64,000 nucleotides of DNA from Neoechinorhynchus agilis (GCA_051530055.1 CM121341.1:8742001-8806000); one strand, 5' to 3'. Shown: positions 1-10,600, numbered from the stretch's first letter. The notes: generated by a model from the letters alone, not told the origin. Numbers and translations: made by a program.

Positions 1-279
1 TAGATGCCTCCACCATTCCTACGGAGAAATGGCGCATTCGATTATCTAGTTGCCGTCCATGTGTCGACTTAGATTAGCGGATTTAAATTCACTAATTTAT
101 TTCCCCGAGAGTGACCGTTTTTGCGAAAATCAATATACAATGACACACTCTGAGGAAAAGTCGAAATAAATCATCGGTGAATCTAAATCCTAATGGTAGT
201 TGCAAAACTAAGAAAAAGAAAGTCTCTTTTCACCTCCCTTTAAAGATAACTTTAGCTTCGATACCGAAAAAAACACCTT

Positions 280-1119
280 TTAATGCTTTTTAGCTCCCTT
301 CGAGGGGCAAATCTCAACATTTGAAGTTTTGGGAATAATAACGAACCCCGTGACTGGTTTCGGTATCATGATTGAATCGATCATTAGAAAAACAGGTTTA
401 CATATTAAGATTGTATTGTAACTGCCGGCGCGCGATGAATAGCATTGATACCGTCGACGCATCGTAACTCCAGGAGGCATTTCCTGCCTATAAAATGTCA
501 TTCCATCATAACTCCCTTCGCCGGTGTTGCATTTCACATCTTTTGGTATCTTAAACCGCCGAAAATTTGTGGAACTGCTCACAGCATATCTCTTGATGTT
601 ATCCCGTTCAAGTCTGAATAATTCAATATCACCGTCCTCACACCGCTCAAACACTTCACACTCCAAAGCGGTTCCCGGATTCATCACTAGCAATCGATAT
701 CGATATCCCATTGATCTGCTCCGCCGAGGACGCAACCTTTGCGACCAGGGAGTATCAACTTTCGCTGTCGATCTTGAGCGTTGGCGTCTTTTCCTATTAC
801 CATCAATCGAGCGACCTTTCTTATTCCTATCAATCGAGCGACCTTTCTTGTTTCTATCAATCGAGCGACCTTTCTTGTTTCTATCAATCGAGCGACCTTT
901 CTTGTTCCTATCAATCGAGCGACCTTTCTTGTTCCTATCAACAGCCAAGGAACCTCCATCAAAGACGCTATCCGGCAGCAATTGAATGCTCGTGAAATCA
1001 CCAGAATTCCTTAGTCTAGCTGAAAGCTTACGCATTTGTTCTTCATGGAGAAAGGAATCGGCACGCAGCTCCTCAATAATCGATCCATCATCTGAATCAA
1101 GCATCTTAAATGGAAACAC
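280..1119 (-). CDS. Hypothetical basic protein with five 9-residue repeats
   Basis: A single open frame of 279 residues that I do not recognise. The N-terminal 60 residues are mixed and acidic. Residues 61-106 are five near-perfect copies of RNKKGRSID (27-bp DNA unit, about 802-939), followed by an Arg/Ser-rich stretch (RKRRQRSRS). The last 150 residues are non-repetitive, with scattered Cys and a hydrophobic segment near the end. No signal peptide or clear membrane helix is visible. The basic, serine-containing repeat suggests nuclear or nucleic-acid binding, but that is inference. The ATG at 1119 is the first in frame. No splice sites are obvious. The repeat also leaves other frames open, so coding status needs transcript support. 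Confidence 0.4.
   Translation of the reverse strand: MFPFKMLDSDDGSIIEELRADSFLHEEQMRKLSARLRNSGDFTSIQLLPDSVFDGGSLAVDRNKKGRSIDRNKKGRSIDRNKKGRSIDRNKKGRSIDRNKKGRSIDGNRKRRQRSRSTAKVDTPWSQRLRPRRSRSMGYRYRLLVMNPGTALECEVFERCEDGDIELFRLERDNIKRYAVSSSTNFRRFKIPKDVKCNTGEGSYDGMTFYRQEMPPGVTMRRRYQCYSSRAGSYNTILICKPVFLMIDSIMIPKPVTGFVIIPKTSNVEICPSKGAKKH
802..939. repeat. 27-bp tandem repeat, five copies
   Basis: The unit reads gacctttcttgtttctatc plus aatcgagc on the + strand, with only a few substitutions between copies. It lies inside the hypothetical protein on the minus strand. The unit is a multiple of three, so copy-number change would keep that frame. Confidence 0.85.
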
Positions 1120-1439
1120 AATATCATGAAAAAAAACAAGTCAACAAAACCTGAAATTTAAAGCTTTCAATCTGGTCACCAAATCTGTTCCAGTTGAATA
1201 GATTATCGAAATGAACAGAACGTGTAACGTAAACGCGACAGAAAAGAGAAAACGTGTGACGTCATTGAGTCCACATACCAACTCATGACGTAACAAAATC
1301 TCTAGGATAAAATGCCAATTTTAATTTCGATCTTCTGTGCCTCCTAAATTAAATCTATAACTGCTGATATGTCAATTAAAACTAATTTTTGAAATTAGCA
1401 AAGATTATATTCGCTTTTTAAAGTTCTTTTTTAGTCGTC
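1120..1439. other. Non-coding spacer
   Basis: AT-rich DNA between the hypothetical ORF and a LINE relic. I see no gene or clear regulatory site in it. Confidence 0.5.
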
Positions 1440-2130
1440 TTGGGACATTCCTCTCGTTCAGAAGATTCACAACTCTTTCAAAGACATTCTGGATGAGGTG
1501 TCTCAGGCCCGGCTGGTAGCCTGTTCCACGAAGGAGTCGGGAGCGTGGCTGAATGCTCTCCCTGTAGGTAAACTTGGAAATCTCCTTGCTGACTCAGTCG
1601 TCAGGGTCGCAGTATCCTTGAGATTAGGCCTACCGATTTGCATCCCGCATCGCTGCCGCTGTGGCACTATAGTGGACTCTTCGGGGAGACACGGTCTCAT
1701 ATGCAAGACGTCAGCGATTTCCAAGGCATGCTGGAATCAATGCCATTCTGAGTAGGACTCTAAAAACGCTTTCCCAAACATTCTAGAACCCACTAATCTT
1801 TGTAGATTGACCGTTTTTCCTTGGCGGGAGGGAAGATGTTTACGTGTGTGGACACGTTGGCAAACTCCAACATCAGACACTCGAAAAAAGGTCCAGAAGG
1901 AGCGGCGACGGCTGCAGAGGATCGGAAATGCTCAAAAATTACCATTTGCCCCTTCGGTGTGGAAACGTACCTTGGGAGGGTCGGCACTGGCCCTCCTCGT
2001 GAAGGACTTGGGGAAACGAATCAATGCGGCGACTGGAGAGCCAAGATCGACTTCGTTCTTGGCGCAAAAAATAAGCATTGCGGTGCAGCGGGGCATTGCG
2101 GCTAGCATTTTGGCCAGCGCCGATGAATCG
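1440..2130 (+). mobile_element. RLE-type LINE, 3' fragment (C-terminal domain)
   Basis: A 5'-truncated, degenerate copy of the LINE family found many times in this window. Translation shows the conserved VSQARLVACSTKESGAWLNA segment and the cysteine-histidine motif HRCRCGTIVDSSGRHGLIC. After several frame changes come the C-terminal pieces FPWREG and SIAVQRGIAAS. The best copies of this domain also carry RPD-x15-D, the pattern of the restriction-like endonuclease of R2/NeSL-type LINEs. The copy ends near 2130, where a 37-bp segment begins that is repeated at 2751. Dead copy. Confidence 0.8.
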
Positions 2131-2168
2131 CAGCGTCGAAGAAACTATAAATTATGTATGCTTGCTTA
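2130..2168. repeat. 37-bp direct repeat, copy 1
   Basis: The segment beginning agcgtcgaagaaactataaa recurs almost exactly at 2751-2789, 621 bp downstream. It lies directly at the 3' end of the LINE fragment. It could be LINE 3' tail or target sequence duplicated around an insertion. Confidence 0.7.
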
Positions 2169-2750
2169 AAAATTATGTCTTAAAAAAAAGTGAAACGATT
2201 TGTTTATGTCGGCACTTCGGTCGGATTTAACCAAAGAAACCTTTAATTTTTGTGTCGAAGGATAAAACGCATGAGAATAATAAAGATCAATCAGAATCGT
2301 ATTTGAGAAAACTGGAGATAGCTCACCTTGAAGAATAGAAAATTTCAGAAAACCAAATTCGAATTTCAAACTAGGCGAAAAGATCTCATGACTAAAACGA
2401 ACCGTGGAGAGTCTTTATAGAAGAAATGTGGCCGAAACAATAGATCTCACCTTTCATCCGTCGAGAGCTCTACTGACATTTTCCGACAGCTTTGGCGAAG
2501 GGGACTTTGTCTCACAAGTGACATAAATGCGCCTAACACGCTCATGAATATACTGATAAATTTCTCTAAGATAACGAAAAGGTATCCGTCTTTTTTTTTA
2601 ATTTTACTAAGAGATGACTTTTGGAATGGTTTCTAAAAAAAAGGTGATTTACGATGGTATTAGAAATCAATGCAAATACATTGTTCCCGATCAAAATCCA
2701 ACAAGTGGCATGTAATAGCAAACAAAAAAACCACAAAGGTGATGTGTGGG

Positions 2751-2790
2751 AGCGTCGAAGAAACTATAAATTATGTATGCTTGCTTAAAA
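2751..2790. repeat. 37-bp direct repeat, copy 2
   Basis: Second copy of the segment at 2130-2168, same orientation. The 580 bp between the copies is AT-rich with no recognisable coding sequence. Confidence 0.7.
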
Positions 2791-2859
2791 AACTCTTTCG
2801 TTAAAAAAAACAAAGTTCTTATAAAAGCGCTTAGAAAGCTTTTAATGATGTATTAATTT

Positions 2860-3090
2860 GGTGAAAATACTCCCGGTAGTAGCATATTTGATTTATAAGG
2901 GAAATATTTCGAAGGAAGTAACCTCGATTCATCAGTCATCTAAAAAACTCGAGCTCAAGACCTGAATAAGAAAAACATATTATTTTTTAGATGACAGATG
3001 AATCGAGGTTACCTCCTTCGAAATATTTCCCTTATAAATCAAATATGCTATTGCCTGTAACTTTGACTAACCCGAAGGATTTTCTCTATC
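2860..3090. mobile_element. Fold-back (MITE-like) element with 63-bp arms
   Basis: Bases 2881-2943 are the near-perfect inverted complement of 2988-3051 (arms contain gggaaatatttcgaagga), with a spacer of about 44 bp. The outer part (ctcccggtagtagcatattt and cgaaggattttctctatcg) recurs at 63717-63820 inside an intron of another gene, so this is a dispersed family. No coding capacity: a non-autonomous DNA element or other hairpin repeat. Confidence 0.75.
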
Positions 3091-3139
3091 GATGATTTTA
3101 ATGAAGTGTTCCTTTGGATATTTTGTCATTCCTCTTTTA

Positions 3140-3450
3140 TTATTTTCCTTTCACACACACACACGATATTTCGTCCGTTTCGTTGGACTTAATAAAAAAA
3201 GTATTGATCTCGATGGATCTAGACGCAAATACTTGACATAACAGGACAATGTTCAGTTATTAGACGAGATTTCGTAGTTAAAAATCAATCATCTTAGTTT
3301 ATTCAACATCACCATTGACACAATTGAGGTCGGTAGAGACATTGAGTAACGACGGCAGTTTTATGAGACTAGTTTTGGCGAATTGACCGAGAATATCTCG
3401 TGATATGGAGATTATTTCCCTTTCACACACAAGGGAAATAATAAGAAAAA
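3140..3450. other. Non-coding DNA with CA microsatellite and small hairpin
   Basis: Contains a short cacacacaca run near 3153 and a local hairpin formed by ttatttccctttcacacaca and its partner agggaaataa near 3411-3450. No gene seen. Confidence 0.5.
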
Positions 3451-3481
3451 GGATTAGATTCGGTCGAGTGGTTGGAGATAT

Positions 3482-3950
3482 TGTTATTTAGGTTGCTTTT
3501 GAACATCCGAGGGAGATTGCGTTAAAGAGACGAACGTACTGATTGAATCATTGTCAATTCAATCTAAGACGAATTACAGAGAAATTTGTCACAACACACG
3601 CGACATTATAGATTGAGATCAAGTTGTTGCTTTGGTTATTTGTTTTTGTGGCGTCACCTCGGGTCCGTCATGCCCGTTAGCAGAGGCGCAATTCGGACCC
3701 GGGGTCCGGAGTCGAAACGGAAATTGATGATGAGCGAGCGCTTGTTTGTGTTTTAGATGTTGACAACACCTGAAGAGGAGACCGGCGAGTCTCGAAAATT
3801 CGATCAAATAAATGCTTTGGTGAGAGACGTCACAAAAACAATTATAGATTGAATTGATAAAAAAATGACTCTGATTCAATCAGTGTCGCAAAAGTATATT
3901 CGTCGTTTTTAAACCCCATCTCCCTCGGATGTTCAAAACAACCTAAATAA
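3482..3950. mobile_element. Fold-back element with ~90-bp imperfect arms
   Basis: Left arm 3482-3570 (starts ttgttatttaggttgctttt) pairs with right arm 3843-3950 (contains tccctcggatgttcaaaaca and cctaaataa). The interior is GC-richer than its surroundings, with ggacccggggtcc. A related half-element lies at 18838-18985, so the family is dispersed. No transposase is encoded: likely a non-autonomous element. Confidence 0.7.
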
Positions 3951-3999
3951 TAAATCAATTAAACAAAATATATCCATGAACAACTTCTTTACGAATATC

Positions 4000-4480
4000 T
4001 TTTGATTGCCATTCTCGGTCCTTAATGCTGGGCATGAAAACGGTGTACCTCATGAGCGCCATAACCTACCAGCATTTGACTAAAATGCAATGTGGACGTT
4101 GTTCAGGTTCGATCAGTTTACGCTATCTAAAATTCAATGAAATAATGGAGCTAATAAACTGGTTATTGTAAGAGCTTCGGCTAAACAATCCAGCATCGTC
4201 TTTTTTATTTAATTTTGACGGATTCGTAAATGCCTGTGTACATAGAAGAGGCGATTACAAAACGAATACAATTGCATGGGTCAAAGAAGAATATGACACG
4301 AAAAATTCAAAGGAAAAGCACAAAACAGTTTTAGAATCAGCGGGTCGAGATGTACTAAATGAACAGACTAAATTTCTGCTGGATGTACTGCTAACGTTGT
4401 AAATCGCGTGTTCGAGGACTGAATTTAGTTCTGTAGCTGTGCTTGTAACAGGCGACGGAAATGTTTTTATTACTCGGATC
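4000..4480. other. Non-coding stretch
   Basis: No supported gene. A 141-residue frame on the minus strand here and downstream lacks any family resemblance and overlaps the antisense of a LINE relic. Confidence 0.5.
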
Positions 4481-4489
4481 GTTTGGTAT

Positions 4490-4630
4490 AGCGGCGCAAA
4501 GGACTTGGTCAATAAATTGTCTAAGAGATTGAGACGAACCACTGGCGATTCGAGATCATTCCTCGTACGAAACATAGCCAACGGGCGAGAACGCTGCCTC
4601 CTTTCCTTTCGACCGTCACAGCACCAGGAC
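4490..4630 (+). mobile_element. RLE-type LINE, C-terminal relic
   Basis: The translation GAKDLVNKLSKRLRRTTGDS matches the last conserved block of the family (compare LKDLSKKLREATGDSR at about 18.2 kb). Only about 140 bp are recognisable. Confidence 0.6.
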
Positions 4631-4639
4631 GACACTTGA

Positions 4640-5165
4640 GAGATCCCGAGGGAACGGTGGTGTGTTTGATTTCTTCTCAAATAAATTTAAATAATGTACT
4701 TAATTTCTTTTAGTGATCAAATGGATGTTTCTCAATGAAGAATTAGGATAATCCCAATAAATTCAGCGGTTCAGAAATAGCTGAAGTTAATGCAACAATT
4801 GTAAAAGATAAGAACAATAGCCAAAAAGGGTTCATGCAGCTGAATTCAGCGTTAAGAGTGTCTCAAATTGATCTTCACTTTTTTTCTAGTGTACGGAAAA
4901 TCGAGTACTTAAGCGTTTACTTCGAAGACAAAGTGAGATTAAATTTCATTAATAATACGCTACACTTCCTTTATGAGGTTGATAATTCACGAGTTAATCG
5001 CAGGAAATTCTGCACTGCTTGAGGGTTTTTGTAGTTTTATAAAAAAAACATTTTATTATCAACGAATTGTTGCAATTCGATTAAAATCAACAAATTTTGT
5101 TTGGCGATAATTATGAATGGACGAAAAATATGACTTTTTTTCATGCAGGATCACATTCGGGTGGA
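4640..5165. other. AT-rich non-coding stretch
   Basis: No gene recognised. Short frames here have no family resemblance. Confidence 0.5.
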
Positions 5166-5169
5166 ATTC

Positions 5170-6175
5170 TCGTGGACAAAATCCACTTCTTTTCAGACCT
5201 TAATATTTCGTGGACAAAATCCACTTCTTTTCAGACCTTAATATTTCGTGGACAAAATCCACTTCTTTTCAGACCTTAATATTTCGTGGACAAAATCCAC
5301 TTTTTCAGACCTTAATATTTCGTGGACAAAATCCACTTCTTTTCAGACCTTAATATTTCGTGGACAACCACTTCTTTTCAGACCTTAATATTTCGTGGAC
5401 AAAATCCACTTCTTTTCAGACCTTAATATTTCGTGGACAAAATCCACTTCTTTTCAGACCTTAATATTTCGTGGACAAAATCCACTTCTTTTCAGACCTT
5501 AATATTTCGTGGACAAAATCCACCTCTTTTCAGACCTTAATATTTCGTGGACAAAATCCACTTCTTTTCAGACCTTAATATTTCGTGGACAAAATCCACT
5601 TCTTTTCAGACCTTAATATTTCGTGGACAAAATCCACTTCTTTTCAGACCTTAATATTTCGTGGACAAAATCCACTTCTTTTCAGACCTTAATATTTCGT
5701 GGACAAAATCCACTTCTTTTCAGACCTTAATATTTCGTGGACAAAATCCACTTCTTTTCAGACCTTAATATTTCGTGGACAAAATCCACTTCTTTTCAGA
5801 CCTTAATATTTCGTGGACAAAATCCACTTCTTTTCAGACCTTAATATTTCGTGGACAAAATCCACCTCTTTTCAGACCTTAATATTTCGTGGACAAAATC
5901 CACTTCTTTTCAGACCTTAATATTTCGTGGACAAAATCCACCTCTTTTCAGACCTTAATATTTCGTGGACAAAATCCACTTCTTTTCAGACCTTAATATT
6001 TCGTGGACAAAATCCACTTCTTTTCAGACCTTAATATTTCGTGGACAAAATCCACTTTTCAGACCTTAATATTTCGTGGACAAAATCCACCTCTTTTCAG
6101 ACCTTAATATTTCGGACAAAATCCACTTCTTTTCAGACCTTAATATTTCGTGGACAAAATCCACTTCTTTTTAGA
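5170..6175. repeat. 38-bp tandem hairpin repeat, about 26 copies
   Basis: The unit is ttaatatttcgtggacaaaa followed by tccacttcttttcagacc. Most copies are identical; a few have small deletions (near 5298, 5366, 6053, 6111) or a t-to-c change. Each unit carries the perfect inverted repeat GTGGA-CAAAA-TCCAC, so single-stranded DNA or RNA would form a row of small hairpins. A single copy of the hairpin part lies just outside in opposite orientation at 6243-6267 (ggattttgtccacgaaatat). The array lies 0.3 kb beyond the 3' end of the PGK gene. Confidence 0.95.
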
Positions 6176-6468
6176 CATTGGTTGAAAGTTTTCTACAATT
6201 TAAGCTTGGGTAACAGAAAACCTTCAAGCAACGACTGAAGAGATGGATTTTGTCCACGAAATATTAAGTAATAAGAATATTTCTCGGAGGTTTGTTCGGC
6301 GAACAAGAATAAATATGACTTTTAGACTCAAGAGACGCATTGTTGTGTTTAACGATACACTCGGATTAGGCCAAATGTGCCCTCATAAAAAACCTGTAAG
6401 CAAAAATACTTTGTTAAACTCTGTGTGATCGAATCGAGCACAGTAAAAAAGAAGATCACCGACTAATT

Positions 6469-7758
6469 CTACTTGTCCTTTTGTTTGTCCGTAAGATAGG
6501 CAATTCCAGGCAAATTCTTACCTTCCAATAGCTCAAGACTTGCACCTCCTCCGGTGCTGACATGCGACACATTATCCTGCGCTTCATACTTGGCAACACA
6601 CGAAGCAGTATCGCCACCGCCGATTATACTGGTGGCGCCATTTTCACTTGTGGCTTTAACGATTGCCTTAAGCATTTCATGACTACCTTTAGCGAACTTT
6701 TCGAATTCAAACACACCCGGTGGACCATTCCACACGATAGTCTTTGCTCGAGAAATGACATCAGCGAATACTTTGTTCGTTTTCTCTCCAACATCCAATC
6801 CCATAAAATTATCAGGAATTCCTTCCTCAACACTGACAGTTCTGACACCACTGGCATCGTCTGCGAATCTATCAGCAACTACAAAATCAAGAGGGAGATG
6901 AATGCGAACATTTCGGTCTTTCGCCTTGTCCATAATATCCTTTTTAACAAGTTTAGCGCCTTCTTCATCAAAAAGCGAATTGCCGATCGCCATTGATTTT
7001 AAGACTTTTAAGAAAGTGAACGCCATTCCACCGCCAATGATCATTTCGTCGACTTTTTCAAGCAGATTGGACACGAGTAATATTTTATCAGCTACTTTAG
7101 CACCTCCTAAGATGGCCAGAAACGGGCGTTCCGGATTCTCAAGGGCACGTCCGAAATATTCTAGTTCTTTTTTCATCAAAAATCCGGCACATCGGTGCTC
7201 ACATTGAATTCCGGTGATGCTACTATGAGCCCTATGAGCAGTTCCAAAAGCGTCATTCACATAGACATCGCCTAGTTTTGTGAGTTTTGCCCTGAAATGC
7301 TTAATTTCTTCAGGGGAGGCTTTAATTTTTAGGTCTGCATGGTCGACGCCTTTTCCTTCTTCTTCGACGTAAAATCTAAGATTTTCCAAGAGAAAAACGG
7401 TACCATATTGACCACAAGAATTAATGGCTCCTTCTACATCAGTTCCACAGCAATCGCTTAAGAACTGGACATTAACTGAAGGTAGTAGACGAGCTAGTTC
7501 ATCAGCGACCGGTTTGAGGCTGTACCGATCCATTTGTTTTCCTTCAGGACGTCCAAGATGGCTCATAAGTATAACAGCCCGTGCTTTTTTCTCCAAAGCA
7601 TATTTGATCGTAGGTAGAGCGGCTACAATTCTCTGATTATTGGAGATTTCACTATTTCGTAATGGAACATTGAAATCTACACGAACAAGCACTCGTTTAT
7701 CGTTAAGATCGACGTCTTCGATTGATTCTTTATTGGAGATGTTCATTCTAGAGAACAA
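6469..7758 (-). CDS. PGK: Phosphoglycerate kinase
   Basis: Cytosolic glycolytic enzyme that transfers phosphate from 1,3-bisphosphoglycerate to ADP, giving 3-phosphoglycerate and ATP. The 429-residue frame is collinear with animal PGK over its full length and has no intron. Visible signatures are [14 protein letters not shown] near the N-terminus, [34 protein letters not shown], the hinge region [42 protein letters not shown] and the nucleotide-binding GGGDTASC with [13 protein letters not shown]. Typical length is about 416; the extra residues are at the two ends. Start: ATG at 7758 or the in-frame ATG four codons later (MNISNKES), which aligns better with family N-termini. It diverges from the phosphatase gene at 8.1 kb. 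Confidence 0.97.
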   Translation of the reverse strand: MFSRMNISNKESIEDVDLNDKRVLVRVDFNVPLRNSEISNNQRIVAALPTIKYALEKKARAVILMSHLGRPEGKQMDRYSLKPVADELARLLPSVNVQFLSDCCGTDVEGAINSCGQYGTVFLLENLRFYVEEEGKGVDHADLKIKASPEEIKHFRAKLTKLGDVYVNDAFGTAHRAHSSITGIQCEHRCAGFLMKKELEYFGRALENPERPFLAILGGAKVADKILLVSNLLEKVDEMIIGGGMAFTFLKVLKSMAIGNSLFDEEGAKLVKKDIMDKAKDRNVRIHLPLDFVVADRFADDASGVRTVSVEEGIPDNFMGLDVGEKTNKVFADVISRAKTIVWNGPPGVFEFEKFAKGSHEMLKAIVKATSENGATSIIGGGDTASCVAKYEAQDNVSHVSTGGGASLELLEGKNLPGIAYLTDKQKDK

Positions 7759-8109
7759 GAACGCTCACGCGAAGACTTAATACGCGAAAAATGTGAGTAT
7801 GCGCCAAAAATAGGCACATGAGTGTGCCACACTCGCAAGCGAACGAAAATGGAGACAAGTCTTGACGACGAACGAGATGTGATCTCTAGGATGAATCAAA
7901 AGGTAGACGAAAGAATAAAAAGACATTATCGATTTTAATGCAATAATGCCCCGTCCTCTAATGATTCGTCATTTTCTTGCATTCCTCGAAAATCTGATGA
8001 GTTCACTCAAGTTGGTGTTTGATAAGGTGCTCAATGGAAGTTTTTTTATTGTAGTTGACGTGCGTTTAAATTCGTCATTTGATCGCTGTTTTTTTGTCCG
8101 TTAGAAACG
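7759..8109. promoter_or_regulatory. Shared intergenic region of two divergent genes
   Basis: The 351 bp between the PGK and phosphatase start codons must hold both upstream regions. It contains a palindrome GAGTGTG-C-CACACTC near 7820 and a GATA-type site (tttgataagg) near 8020. No clear TATA box. A bidirectional promoter is inferred from layout only. Confidence 0.4.
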
Positions 8110-8748
8110 ATGAAAATCTTCAAATCACTTTGTCGTGGACCGGAAAAGAGCCCTCTCTCATTCCTAAATTCTGTTTCGATTAGTTCATTTTCCCTTTCAC
8201 AGGTTCAACATGCAACGATCCGCTTTATGTTCTTTCCTTCGTTAACCTACAATCTGATTCTGAACAAGTGTGGAATGCGTGATTGGTGGTCAGTGATTGA
8301 CGAAACCGTGATCCTTGGAGCTCTTCCAATCCGATGGTTCGTTCCATCTCTCTTAGAAGAACATAAGACAATCCGACGAGTTCTATGTCTGAATGAAGCT
8401 CAAGAACTAAAGATATCATACAATGAAACGGATTGGAACAACCACTCAATTGACTTTTTACAACTACCAACCAAAGATCTGTTCTTTAGTCCAACGGTCT
8501 CAGATATCAAGAAAGGCGTGGACTTTATCATGGAGAGTCGGCGAGAAGGAAATCGGGTTTATGTGCATTGTAAGAGCGGGAGAGTCCGGTCTGCGACCAT
8601 TGTTGCTGCTTATCTCATTATGGCAGAACAAATGACGAGAGACGATGCTGTGGAATTCTTGAGGGAAAAAAGGCCGTTTGTACTTTTTCATCAAAGACAA
8701 TTGGACGTTCTTGACGAATTCCAAAAAATGGAGGGCAACGGAAACTAA
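8110..8748 (+). CDS. PTPMT1: PTPMT1-like dual-specificity phosphatase
   Basis: Homologue of the mitochondrial phosphatase that removes phosphate from phosphatidylglycerophosphate in cardiolipin synthesis. The 212-residue frame shows MRDWWSVIDETVILGALPIR (family block: RDWY.RID.TV.LGALP), VLCLNEAQE, and the catalytic loop YVHCKSGRVRSATIVAAYLI with Cys154 and Arg160 (CX5R), then the tail block QLDVLDEFQK. The first ~33 residues are not family-like. The bases ttttccctttcacag at 8188-8202 form a strong 3' splice site, so the protein may really start at the ATG at 8227 (MFFPSLTYN, matching the family's FYPTLLY) after a 5' UTR intron or trans-splice. The substrate is inferred from the family. Confidence 0.9.
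   Translation: MKIFKSLCRGPEKSPLSFLNSVSISSFSLSQVQHATIRFMFFPSLTYNLILNKCGMRDWWSVIDETVILGALPIRWFVPSLLEEHKTIRRVLCLNEAQELKISYNETDWNNHSIDFLQLPTKDLFFSPTVSDIKKGVDFIMESRREGNRVYVHCKSGRVRSATIVAAYLIMAEQMTRDDAVEFLREKRPFVLFHQRQLDVLDEFQKMEGNGN
8188..8202 (+). promoter_or_regulatory. Probable 3' splice site near the phosphatase start
   Basis: Pyrimidine tract plus cag ahead of the first family-like residues. If used, the N-terminal ~33 codons of the longest frame are intronic. Confidence 0.5.
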
Positions 8749-9330
8749 TTATATCACAACCACAGAAAACCACGTATTCGAAACAATCTAATTAGTAAAC
8801 AAACGAGTATTATCTTCTATTTCATTAGACAAAACAGTCCTTATAAGTGTTTAAAACATTTCTTACCTTTTTCCGTTCTAAGACACACACCGACAACCAA
8901 TATCTTGAAGTGATTCAATCAATTAGTCGTCGAGGTGGACTGGTGGAAGTTTGACCCGGATTCGTGTTTTAGGACCAAAGAATTCAAATCCACAATCGCC
9001 GATGACTCACAAACAAAGGGGACCAAATACCTCCTTGAATGACTGAACTTCTGGAAGGATTCGTAGAAACTCATAACCGTATGCTTCGGAGTCTACTTCC
9101 CTGATCCAAGATATCGGTTCGCTGTGTGTCTAACGGCAAAAATGTCGAGTAAGCAATGATCCAAACACTTAATCGAGTATTTTTCTGCTTTTTCATTTAA
9201 TACCATTAGATTATTCTTAGTAATTATTATAAATCTTACAACCTCTAAATACTTGTAACAAAGACAAACTTCAATTAATTCTACACAGATTATGATGTCA
9301 ATATACCGCCTTTTGCAATCTTTCCCAATC
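8749..9330. other. Non-coding spacer with a dispersed repeat
   Basis: Bases about 8950-9050 (aatccacaatcgccgatgac) resemble the repeat found at 12.1, 12.5 and 12.7 kb (ccattgtggattttgaaccc, opposite sense). No gene seen. Confidence 0.5.
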
Positions 9331-10600
9331 ACAAATCCGTCGTATTAAAATGTTTCACGGAGAGGAGCATCTAAAATTTGTACAATAAGATTTTCGTCAA
9401 ACAATTAAAACGCCTCTCAGCTCTAATACAACAATTTTATTCCCATGAGTGTTGTGCTCGTGTGGAAAGGGAACGATACGCTGTAAAAATTGTGGTGATT
9501 AGGATTGATAGGTATTTTGTTCGTTTTATTAAAATCTTATAAAGGCACTCGGTGATAGGGGGAAAATCAGTTGTGCAAATTTTAGATGCTCTTCTCCGTG
9601 AAACATTTCAAGACGACGGATTTGAGATTTGGACAGGATTACCGTCGGTGAGGGATTGTAAGATAAAGCCGAAGTAAAATTTGTAGAGATCGGGTGTAGG
9701 GATTCCTAAATGTCGGAAGCGTTTGAGGAGATAAATTTTAAAAGTGTTGCGCTTGAGGGAAAGAACGATGTGCGAGTCTCATTTCAAATTTGATTGAAAT
9801 TGGATACCCAGAATTCTTAGGGAGGTTACTCGTAGGATGCCATTTAGAAGCTCAGGGGAGAATATAGGGTTTCGAGAGAATGAGGGGATCATTTTGAAGC
9901 ATTTAGAGAAATTAAGGTAGAGTTTGTGATTGGCGCACCAATCTTCTAGGTGATTTCTTTAGAGGTTAAAGAAAGCGAGAGGTGTGGTGGTGAATGGGCG
10001 ATGATGGTGATATCGTCGACAAAAGAAAAGGTTAGAATGAGAGGAGAGAGGTTTGAGGTCGTTTAGGAAAATGCTACAGAGAAGTGGTGACAGCACAGTA
10101 CCTTAGCCCGAGAATGAATGTATTGTTTGTGACTGCGAAGATAAGATTCGAGCCAGTGGATCTGCTACAAGTTGAGACCAAAATCGGAGTGGGCCCGGAG
10201 AAGGAGTGAATGGTCCACTGAGTCAAAAGCTTGAGATAAATAAAGTTGAATGATACGGGTTAAGTGGGAGGGATTATTGTCGAGGTTACGTAGGCCATCC
10301 GTTGCCGATAATTTGAGCCGGAATTCAGTCGCTGATTATCTGATAAAAAATAGTTTCGTTGTTACGACTAACCATTTTCCAAACTTTGTTAAAAATGCTG
10401 CGGTGCTTAATCGGACGATACCAATTGTCTCAATATCCAGAGAGGTTAGAAAAAGGCCGAGCGACGGTTCGAGATCCTGAAACTGCGAAGGGCAATTTGC
10501 TCTTTGCCATCGTTTTCGAGTAGCTGAAGTGCCATGGAGACGGCATCTTTACCACTGAATTGTTTGGTCATTTCCGCCATCTCCACTAAAACCGACCTAC
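9331..10600 (-). mobile_element. CR1/Jockey-like LINE fragment, reverse transcriptase part
   Basis: Reverse-complement copy of 57400-58600. The homologous + strand copy reads LYLSQAFDSVDHSLLL and VDDITIIAHSP, typical of CR1/Jockey/L2 reverse transcriptase. Many stops and shifts: dead. At its outer end a ~65-bp segment (aaaatgtttcacggagagga) is present twice in opposite orientation, at 9345-9400 and 9570-9635. The inner end runs straight into the ~316-bp monomers. Confidence 0.75.

Noticed and set aside
524-985. 153-residue ORF on +
   Set aside because: Shadow of the 27-bp repeat; the minus frame is longer and better composed, though neither is proven.
4255-4680. 141-residue ORF on -
   Set aside because: Overlaps the antisense of a LINE relic and has no recognisable domain.
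5170-6175. CRISPR-like array
   Set aside because: Repeats are contiguous with no spacers, and the DNA is animal. It is a hairpin minisatellite.
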